NCBI RefSeq assembly: GCF_901000735.1
Contig: NC_081544.1
Location: forward strand, 11,471,608-11,535,607
DNA: 64,000 nt
Reading direction: 5' to 3'
Origin: Corylus avellana
Taxonomy: Eukaryota > Streptophyta > Magnoliopsida > Fagales > Betulaceae
Below the pieces are notes generated by a model, which searched no databases, was not told the DNA's origin, and saw only the letters and a program-made list of their open reading frames with translations. Both the position numbers and the translations under genes were made by a program. This document shows positions 55,367-64,000 of the stretch, piece after piece. Within the stretch, counting starts at the first letter, position 1; the number at the start of each line of letters is the position of its first letter.

Positions 55367-56540
55367 GATGAGTGCCAAATATTGTATATTTGGGCCCCTT
55401 AACTTGCATTTGTTAATCCTTTAGCCTTATTATTTCCTGATGTTTGTGTTAGTTTTGGTGTTCTAGTGTTTTGCAGGTTGCTAAGGGAAAAATGTGGCTT
55501 TAAGGAGAAAATTGCAAGGAAGTGGAAACAACTGCATTTTTGGAAGTAGGATAGTTGAGCGCACACTTCTAAGCTCAAGCGCATAGAAGTGTGCGCTCGA
55601 GCAGCGCGCAAGTGCTGTGCTGCACGAGGAGTGATACATGCTGGAGTGCAATCGAGTAGTGTGTGCTTAAGCGCAGTCGTCCGACCTGGCAGCGCTAAAA
55701 CCCTAATTAACATTATAAATATCATTCTTTTCACTGTAAACGCAATAGGAGGGGGCGCCGTTCAGTGTATTTTTCGTCTTGTTGACATTTTGTAGCTCTG
55801 AAACGATTTCCCTTTGTAAGTTTCTTTGTTTCTATGAATTCAATTAGTATTTTTATGTTTTTCGTAGTCATGAGAGGCTGGAATCTTCAACTAAGGTTGA
55901 AGATGAAGCCTCACCATTGATTTGTTTTATATTTCTCATGTATGTTCGTACAATTCCGACATTTATATATATATGATGTTCTATTTCAATTCAGTTATTA
56001 GATTAAACCCTTTTAATTGATTGTTTAATTATTTGTTTGATTAAACGTTCAATATTCATTGTGTTTCATCCAATAGATACATCGAATCTTTTGACTGAAA
56101 ATGAATATCCATGGTTTTTTGTAATTCAAACAGATACATTGGATGTTTTGGTCTTAGTTGGATATTCGTTGTGATTTGTAATTATGATGGATTCATTGAA
56201 TGTTTCAATAGATTAATTTTATAAAAATAATAGAACATGCATAGGGTTTAATTGCTTGTCGGACGTATGAACAAACACTTGAGAATGTATGCTTTAATTT
56301 GGCGAGGTGGATTCTGAAAACCTTAGTGCTTTTTTTTTTCATTTAGTTTTAATCAATTTAATTTAGGTTATCTTTTTGCACAACAAAATCACATCAAATT
56401 CGGAACTAGGTTAAAATAAGATTAATTTAGATAGAAATTGAATTTCACGACACAATTCCCTGTGGATTGACCTCGCACTTGCATAATTTATATTGCACAC
56501 GATTAGTGCACTTGCGAGTATCATTTTAAAACTCACAACA
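55367..56540 (+). mobile_element. Solo LTR, 1174 bp, inside a PHP exon
   Basis: Bounded by TGATGAGTGCCAAAT and ...AAAACTCACAACA, flanked by CTAGA (55362-55366) and CTAGC (56541-56545), 4 of 5 matching. The uninterrupted exon (GTGCTAGCTCATCC) is preserved in both palindrome arms and, with C-to-T change, at 58535. The ends and the GACCTCGCACTTGC...GCACTTGCGAGTATCA segment near the 3' end resemble LTRs of Ty3/gypsy Tat-type elements; that lineage is a guess. A minus-strand open frame at 55399-55734 has no recognisable product. Confidence 0.85.
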
Positions 56541-56645
56541 CTAGCTCATCCATGGGCACTGAAAAATCCTATTGCCATTATCAAAAGGCTGAAAGAGGCT
56601 AGCCTTCATGGGATGGAGGTTTACACAAGTGATGAAAACTAGCAG
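56541..56645 (+). pseudogene. PHP-domain gene exon, second part
   Basis: Continues with AHPWALKNPIAIIKRLKEAS then LHGMEVYTSD. A base is missing in the GATGGAAAACTAGCAG end (GATGAAAACTAGCAG) and the donor GT is GA, so both the frame and splicing are lost. Confidence 0.8.
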
Positions 56646-58466
56646 GAATACTATTTACTTTGCTACGTCTTTTTCTTTTTTATTGTTGTTCGTGGAATTT
56701 TGTTTTTGGTGATTGTCAATCAATTGCCATAGAATGTAAAACATTTACTTCAAATTACCGTTGAATTTGAGATGGGATTTATTGACTTTTGATTTATTGG
56801 CGATTTTAAAAGCTACATTACATTTGGGATGACTTTAAGAGGACTCTAGGAAGACTTATATCATTACTATTTTGGGTGGACTAATCATATGAGAAGGAAA
56901 TTGTCTTTTATCTTATCCTTGTAAATTTGATTTTGGCTGGATTAAATTTTCTATCTTATAGCTCTTGATTAGTCTCCTTTCCGAAGAGACAATTCCAACT
57001 TTACAAAAATGGTTTCTTGCTAATTAAATAGGATCAATGGTTGAAAGGAAAACTTGAAATAACGGGTACTATCAAAATTAACAACTTCTATAAAAATACC
57101 ATAAAAATTAACAACTTTTGAGCTTTTATAAAATCTTTGAAATACATGTTAATTAATTCACTACAAACATAATAGCAATAGAAAAGAGCATTATCGAGGA
57201 AAGAAATGAGAGAGGGAGAGATACAATGTGTAGTACCTGTTATACAACTTCAAGCTTGTTGTGCCTTCTTTCTCCTTAAATGATCACACAAACCTTTTTT
57301 CCTCGTTTGTTAAGAGAAAATACAAATCACAAAAATGGTTTACAAATGATGATTTGGTAGAAGAAATAAAACAATATTGCTATGCTTCCAAAACTGTGAT
57401 TGACATGATTTATAATGAACATAATTATTCCTTTTTTTTTTTTTTTTTTTTTTCTTACTCTCCAAACATTCTTTTCTTTAGGTGTAGGTTTCTCTATTCT
57501 CTTGAATTTGTCCTTTTCTTCCTCTCCAAATCTTCTTTTCTTTTGTTCTTCCTCAATTTTTCTCTCTTTGTACATAATAGTTTATTCTGATCTCTTCAGT
57601 TGAAGTTCCTGTTTTTGAGATCACTTGGGAGTGGATGCGGGAGGGCTGCAAATTGTTTCTAATTTAGTATTTAATTCCAGGTCTCTCTTTGTATATTAGC
57701 TACCTGGTCTTTAATATTAGTCATTTACTTATCAGGAAAAAGCGAATATGTTGAAGGAAAAAAGAATTTGTAAATTAGCTACCTACAGTGCAAAGAGCTA
57801 CTGCTACTTGTATGATTACATCCATGCTTGGCTTGTTGGAATATACTACCACTATATATATCTCTGAATCTACCTCAGCTTTATATGCTACAGCCTATGC
57901 ACTTGTTTTATACAGAAAACATTCAAATAGAAATAGTACTTGTGGCTTTTATTCAATTTGAAGCAGTATGACATTAATGCAATGTAGAATACTCTCAGCA
58001 TTTCCAAGCATGTAAACAGCAATTACCCATCAAGGGGATTTACCAAGCCAGGAAAGTAGTCACCAAAAGCTAATTTGTTGATCCTGTGACTGCTCTGCAT
58101 CATGCACAAGACAGTTAAAATAGTGGTGATATCAAATTTAGAACACAATGTGGTTATATATGTTAAAAATAAGGTAATCTTACATTATAACTACCTTGTT
58201 GGAAACCAATTTAAGCATTGAACTAATACTGATTTAGCCAAACACTTTTTCTTCTAGATGCCCAAAAAATTGCAGTCATGAATATAACCCTTTGTCACAA
58301 TTGTAGTCATGAAAATGTGATAGAGTGGTCTCTATAGGAAAAGATGGAGAAGACTCGCTTAAGTGCAGTTGTTATGTTTTGATCAGAGCTGATTGTTAAA
58401 CCTTTCCCTGTTGCTCTTGCTGCGTACTGTTGACTTAGAATTGATGATATTTATATATGGTTTCAG
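56646..58466. other. Block-copy spacer, no gene recognised
   Basis: 56646-56750 is the PHP intron shared with 21050. 57080-57590 matches 24890-25330 and 61060-61560. 58280-58375 matches 54040-54150, with the TRIM target GTGGT intact at 58325-58329. The stretch 57600-58270 has no recognised content. Confidence 0.5.
57261..57450 (+). other. Coding-like patch, copy 2
   Basis: Reads RKYKSQKWFTNDDLVEEIK then QYCYASKTVIDMIYNEHNYS in an open frame that runs on into a T-rich tract. Counterpart of 25028-25210 and of 61297-61400. Confidence 0.35.
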
Positions 58467-58640
58467 GGAAAGTGAACCTCTTGCAGAGGACCGGAAGCTA
58501 TACAATTGCTATCTAATACAGCGGGTGTGGCTGTGCTTGCTCATCCATGGGCGCTGAAAAATTCACTATTAGGAGGCTGAAAGAGGCTGGCCTTCATGGG
58601 ATGGCGGTCAATTACATAAGTGATGGAAAGCGAGCTTGGT
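58467..58640 (+). pseudogene. PHP-domain gene exon, frameshifted
   Basis: Matches the SEPLAEE...NTGGVAVLAHPWALKN...RRLKEAGLHGM exon, but carries extra bases after the acceptor and within the AEE codons (GAGGACCGGAAGC), loss of about 13 bases after the ALKNS codons, and further indels at the end. Confidence 0.75.
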
Positions 58641-59243
58641 ATTTTTTTTATTTTTTTATTTTATTTTTTTATTGTCGTTTGAGGAATTTTGTTTTTGGTG
58701 ACTGTCCAATCAATTGCCATACAATGTAAAACATTTCCTTCTCCATCTTCAGAAAGTGATGAAAGTGGTTACTAAAATTAATACTCTTAAAAGATTTTAT
58801 TCTTAAATAAAAGTATTCTGGATGAGCATGTGATTGAGTACTCGAAGATGCAAGATTTAGATTGGATAAGGTGATTGTAAAATTAAAATACCTTATTCAA
58901 TATATTATCAATATCTCATGGAGAGGCTTATTTGCAGACATTAGAAGGATAAAGAGCTCTTTTGTAATTAAATAAAATTTATAGTACAACAAGAAAGCAC
59001 AAGAAGTTGTCTCTATACGTCAAACCAAAACAACTCTTAATAATAGAAATATGTCGTCGGAGAGCAGAAGTAAGAGTTTTTGAAAACCACCGGCGATTAA
59101 GTAGACATGGTAACATTTATGTGTATATATATAGCACGAGTTTTAGTCATAATGACTGTATATGGAATTACATTTTATACAATAAGGTTCTCCCTCCATA
59201 TCTCTCTCACATAAACAAATGTAACTAATCCAACCAAATGCTT
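58641..59243. other. Spacer before the second DC1 locus
   Basis: 58785-58975 matches 22165-22350, and 59150-59243 matches the 3' flank of the intact DC1 gene (22700-22800, AAGGTTCTCCCTCCAT). This co-linearity shows that PHP fragment plus DC1 was duplicated as one unit. Confidence 0.6.
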
Positions 59244-60927
59244 TCAAAGAATACATTGAGGATGAGCAGTGAAGTCACATTTTGTACAGTAATAGAACCA
59301 AAGCTTTATGTTCCTTTCTTTTTTACAAATTTGACAGTAATATTCTCCAGAGTCGTCTTCAGTAACGTAAGTGAGATGTAAGAGATGTATGTCATATCTA
59401 TGCCTAGTTACTAGTGGAAGAGTAGCACATTTAATGCACAAGTGAAACTCACAAGTAGTGCAATCAAATGTCTGAGCACCATTAGGAAATTGACCACAAG
59501 CATTGCACTGTTTTTCATAAAAACTACCAAGGTAGAGGATGTGATGGTGACCTTTATGTTTGAAGACTTCGGGAATTAAAATACATTGAGCATCAAATAT
59601 TGCATTGTTACAATCCTTGACACATTTGTAGTTGAAGCCACTCTGAGTTTTGTCACAAGCCCAACAACAGAATGATCGCACATTGGCATCTGCATTATGC
59701 AGGGTGAGTGGGTGTTCGTGATGTAAATGTCGCATAACCTGTTGGGGTAGTTTAGTACATCGTATATGGAGGGAGAAATAACACTGTGCACAGCCGTAAA
59801 ATGGGGACAACACTATAAGTTGCATACACCCCTCACAAGACTTGACATCTTGCAGTTCTTCATTTTTAAGGATTAATTTATGTTGAGGATGACTCTAATG
59901 TTCGATCTCCTGAGGGGCAGCTTTTTCTCTAAACCAAATGAGTAGCATAGTCAATGGAATCATTGGTTTCATTCACTTTCCTAATCCAATATGCACATTG
60001 CAAGTGGGCAATGACGTCACACCTGTGATCGTTACAACAGTAAACTGCATGCTTTGTATTCACTTCTTGGTAACAGACTTCACACTTGTGCTTTTTGTCT
60101 TGACTGTAAGAGAAGGTGGAAGTGAGGGAGTGACCATGTCCTCTAACTTTGATGGTGCCTAGAAATTTAACACAGTCAGAGTGAATCAAGGTTAGACAAT
60201 TGCTACAATGAAAGGCGATGTCAGTGTGTTGCATACCACAGACTTCGCAAGTGAATTGGATCGGATTTCGGGTGGGGATGAATGTGTGTTGGTTACATTT
60301 GTCAACACTAATTCGGCAACGAGAAACACATCTGATGTGGAGCCAATAATGACATTCGGAACATTTATAAAAGAAGCATCTACTGAAAACTTTACCGCAA
60401 GCACAACAACAATATTGAGTGTCTGTTGGCGGGCAAAGTTGAAGGTCGTGGTCTGAGAACTGCTGAGGGTGTTTTGTCTTGTTGGGTAGTTCTGCGCATG
60501 GTTCATGAAGAAGGAAGCTGCACTTGGGGATGGAGCATTTGTAAATGGTTGGCCCATTGTTACCTAACAAACACGATACTGGTTCCTCGCACAGTGAGCA
60601 AACAACTTTCTCCTTGCCATTATTCTCGAGCTCTTTCATGGGGATCAAGTGATGTGTATTTCCCAAATTATGTGTGGCCTCTATCTTTGTCTTGTGTTCT
60701 GTTGGCTCAGGGCATGATTCATGAAGCAAAAAATGGCATTTCCGGCTTTTGTAGCCACGACTTCCCAATAGAGGATTTCCGCACAGCGAGCAATCACGAA
60801 TTGCATCCTCATTTTCACCACTTTCCAGCTTCTCTATGAGCTGCAAGTGATGCCATTTGACGGGCTTCTGCTGACTGATCTTACTGTACCTAACACCCAT
60901 CTTACTCTCTAAGACAAAGAGGCACAA
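59244..60927 (-). pseudogene. DC1-domain gene, second locus, broken
   Basis: Paralogue of 22788-24455, lying in the same orientation. The first 332 codons (60927-59929, or from the Met 9 codons later, MGVRYSKISQQKPVKWHHLQ) encode modules 1-5, e.g. CSLCGNPLLGSRGYK and FTCEVCGMQHTDIAFHC. A deletion of about 24 bp relative to the intact gene then puts TAG right after YATHLV, and a second TAG follows about 25 bases upstream of the HPQHKLILKN codons. From about 59890 to 59244 modules 6-9 are open (QLIVLSPFYGCAQC, CNACGQFPNGAQTFDC, YYCQICKKERN) and end early after AHPQCIL. If transcribed, it could still make a five-module protein. Confidence 0.85.
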
Positions 60928-61797
60928 AACCCAAAGGTGGTTAGTATGATAGTATGATATGTAGAGCTAATGGTTTGTAAACATTATAAATGTTGGGTCA
61001 TGTACACGATTTATCACGTAAGACCAAATGGACCAATAACAGGTACTATAAAAATTATCAACTTTTAAGCTTCTACCAAATGTTAAAATATCACTGCAAA
61101 CATAATGGCAAAAAAAAAAAAAAAAAAGTGTAACCAAGGAAAGAAATGAGAGAGGGAGAGAGGGAGAGTGAAGAAATTAAAAATATTAACAATGCTAAAG
61201 AAATTAATGCACCTGTTCTACAACCTGAAGCTTGTTGTGCCTTCTTCTCCTTTGGTAAAAAAAAAATACAAATCTGTTCCGCCTTCTGACTATCACAAAG
61301 ATGGTTTACAAAAGATGATTTGGTAGAAGAAATAAAATATTTTTATGCTTCCAAAACTGTGATTGATATGATTTATAATGAACTTAATTATTCCTTTCTT
61401 TTTTCCTTAACTCTTTTTTTTTTTTTTTTTCCTTACTCTCCCAAACCTTTTTTTTTTCTTTATGTGCAGGTTTCTTTATGTTTTATCCTTTTCTTGTTCT
61501 CCAAATCTTCTTTTCTTTTCTTCTTCATCAATTATTATTATTATTATTTTTGTCGATACATAGTCCTTAATTATCGAATAACTTTTATCTTTTTCTTTTT
61601 CTCCCCAACTTCTTCTTGGATGCTCAGATATTTATTATAGGACTCACCAAACTTAGCGTAAAAAACACATTAATAAACAACACTGTCATTTCTTCTTGTG
61701 CAAGCTCCTTTATTCTCTTGCTTTGTCATTTTCTTAATCTTTACATATTCTTTTCTTTTCTCATTCCTCTGGTTTTCTTTTTTAATCCCAACACCTC
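60928..61797. other. DC1 upstream region and block-copy spacer
   Basis: 61060-61560 matches 24890-25330 and 57080-57590. 61297-61400 holds the third coding-like patch (DDLVEEIKYFYASKTVIDM). A and T runs lie at 61111-61127 and 61412-61431. 61680-61790 is pyrimidine-rich. No gene. Confidence 0.5.
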
Positions 61798-62610
61798 TGA
61801 AAAACTCTAAACAGATAAATATCACAATTTTATGCGGAATTAACAGATATTTATCAAAACAAACATTCACCAAAATATGAACAATCACACACAAAGATTT
61901 TGGTGATGAAGAGGAAACCTTTTAGAAACCGATCTAAAAGTAAAACCTCTCCGGGGCAGCCAAACCCAGGAAATCACTATCAAAAGATTATCCAGAGATT
62001 ACAGACACTAGGAACACTTACAACCCTTTGCAAGACCTTAGCTCTGTAAGATCGACAAGCCTACAACTCGTCTCCTTGCTCACAATCTTTTTCAACGTGA
62101 TTCTCCTTTACCAGACTCTTCCGATAGACTTCTCAACCGTAGATTTATCAAATGAATAACTAAAACTCTAAGAGATTTAATTTAACGCTCACCACATATG
62201 ATCTCTCTTAGCACAGCCTCCGACGAACTCTCTGGGGGTGAAAATTCGTACTTCTCTCTTCTATAATGATGTATATATACCCCCGACAAAACCCTAGACC
62301 TAACCCACTTAAAATCACGTTTTTGGGCCTAAAACTTGCGGGGTGTCCGGACATGTTAATGGGCGGTCCGGACACGGCTTTGCGGAGCAAGATTTTAGTT
62401 TCTGGAAATGATGTCCGGACCCGGGGAATTGCGGTCCGGACCCGGCCTGTCCAGTCTTGATCAACAGCTCCAATCGATGGGTCTTTGTGGTCCGATTGAG
62501 CTGAAATTTTGCAGGGACGTTCATAACACATGAATCTATATCAGTATTTGAGCCTGTGAACAGTAGCATCTGCATTTTGGAACTGAATTAAGCCAACACA
62601 AGAACTAACA
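61798..62610 (-). repeat. LTR of a second element of the Gag-only family
   Basis: 813 bp, TGTTAGTTCTTGTG (minus, at 62610) to ...AGTTTTTCA (61798). Homologous to both LTRs of the element at 34913-39757, including the AACATGTCCGGACACC block near 62340-62360. By orientation it is the 3' LTR. Confidence 0.88.
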
Positions 62611-64000
62611 AACTCCCCCTTTGGCAATTCAGTGACAAAACCAAAATATCGAGCCAATCCCATCATCTCCCCATATTTACTCCCCCTTTTTGTCACAGAA
62701 TGACAAAAGGTCTTCATGTTTCCTGAAACACTTCACAAAATACATCAAGGCATATGTGGAACAAGAAGACATAAATAAAACTTATGATAAAAAAATAACG
62801 TAGAATGCATGATCATAAAGAAACATCAGCAAAACTCCCCCTCAATGTATGACTCAATGAACAACAGGAAACTGGAAATGCAAAGCATGTTTCTCCCACT
62901 TAAAAGTTAAATGAACACACATGATAACACATCAATGACTCATGTAATGCACAATGAATATCCAAACATGCTCCAAATATGCAAAATATACATGAGACTA
63001 GAAATGGCTAGAAACTCATATTGCTTAACCCAAGCCAAGAAAATGTTCCATTCAACCTATGCTTATGTGGTGTGTGGGTAAGCCATCCAAAGAGAAAAAA
63101 TTTCAATTTACAAAATGAGGAGAAAGTTTCACCACCATGAGGTTTTGACAAGTATATCAAATAAAAAGTCAAACCTTATCATACTAGGGCCTAGCCACTC
63201 TCATCCTATACAATTCTCTTTGTAAAATATTTTGCACAAGTTTGACACAGTGAAATAAATTCCTTTTGGAATATGATCTTTTGATTTTATTTGTTTCACT
63301 ATTCTGTTTATTTTTCTCTTTGAGAAAGTGTCCTTAAACTTTTGGTGCTTATTACAAAAGAGAAAGCAGGAATTTTTAAGCCCTAGGTTCAACAAACATA
63401 TGGTCAATTTGAAAAATATGACTAGTCAAAAACCTCATATGGTTACCTAACAGACCTCACAAATAAAGTGAAACAAAACCTCAATTTAAGCTTAACTGTG
63501 CACAAGAAATAAAGCATAGGCAAAAAGTACCACATAAGCTCAGGCTTTAGGTAACCACAAAAACAAGTCCATTGACACAAATTTTCATCTCATGCATATT
63601 AAGAGCATTCTAAGACGTAAGGAATTAAATCCAAAAAAAGCAACATGAGAAATTAATGGACTATCTAGGTGCATAAGACAAAAGAAAGAAAAGGAAACAA
63701 TCAAAGTAACATATTTTTGTCTTTTTGAAATTTTTCACAAAAGAAATGCACACAAAAAAAAAAAACAAATGCAAAACAAAGAAAAATGCAATGCAAAACA
63801 AAACAACATGCTTGAATTGAGATTACAACAGGCAAGACATGAATGTCCTTTAGCATTAAACTTTCATCACATCTTATAGGTTCCACTACAAAATAATGAC
63901 TTGGTTTAATAACTACTTCTAGGTCTTCACAAGACATTACACATTCCTGAACATTTGATTAGCAAGTAGACAAAAATCTTGGTGGTTTGCACACAACATC
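62611..64000 (-). mobile_element. Sirevirus-like element, 3' internal part, cut by window edge
   Basis: Minus-strand internal region beginning with the polypurine tract (rc of ACTCCCCCTTT at 62613-62624) and aligned to 38886 down to about 37690 of the Gag-only element, up to about 63810 here. Beyond 63810 the sequence differs: a minus-strand open frame (63937-63701) has no match to Gag or its linker. Whether this copy has pol cannot be told. A 68-codon open frame at 63407-63201 parallels 38099-38290. Confidence 0.75.

Noticed and set aside
55399..55734. 111-codon minus-strand open frame with an Ala/Arg/His-rich middle
   Set aside because: It lies wholly within the solo LTR at 55367-56540 and has no recognisable domain.

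Overview
This window is nuclear DNA of a flowering plant, probably a eudicot. The evidence is an AT-rich background, single-exon cysteine/histidine-rich DC1 (C1-like) genes, plant LTR retrotransposons of several lineages, a TRIM, MITEs and remains of an endogenous caulimovirid. It is a draft scaffold: four runs of exactly 100 N (206-305, 6178-6277, 11171-11270, 17574-17673) mark joins of unknown size. The species cannot be told from the sequence.

The only convincing intact host gene is a DC1-domain protein at 22788-24455 (minus). A second DC1 gene at 59244-60927 (minus) is broken. Further DC1 fragments lie at 1-205, 16307-17573 and 17674-18020. Each DC1 locus sits beside exon fragments of a gene for a PHP-domain (polymerase/histidinol phosphatase-like) protein: 5119-5204, 8495-8649, 20895-21049, 54837-54974, 55300-56645 and 58467-58640, all damaged. 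The window is thus built from several copies of one PHP + DC1 block, in both orientations.

Layout. 1-6177: an old minus-oriented block copy carrying two solo LTRs and a Ty1/copia integrase fragment. 6371-22520: a very large inverted repeat with arms of about 5 kb; the left arm is split by a copia remnant (10660-15364), and both arms carry the same 928-bp hAT-type element. 22788-24455: the intact DC1 gene. 25905-27249: a foldback element whose core is about 1 kb of GC-rich 11-bp repeats that reverse orientation at the centre. 27250-32567: block fragments with a solo LTR, a complete 430-bp TRIM and a Mutator-like MITE. 32568-41700: a three-level nest, in which an LTR-like sequence is split by an endogenous pararetrovirus and the virus is split by a 4.8-kb LTR retrotransposon that encodes Gag but no Pol. 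41726-43783: another solo LTR. 45857-53296: a Ty3/gypsy chromovirus (Reina-like) with both LTRs, several stop codons and a 2.2-kb solo LTR inside pol. 53297-61797: further PHP/DC1 block copies, one PHP exon being split by a 1.17-kb solo LTR. 61798-64000: the end of a second element of the Gag-only family, on the minus strand and cut by the window edge.

I found no operon-like arrangement, RNA gene or CRISPR array. The main interest is structural: paralogous copies in the same window supply empty sites for several insertions, so the order of events can partly be read. Percent and identity statements are hand alignments.
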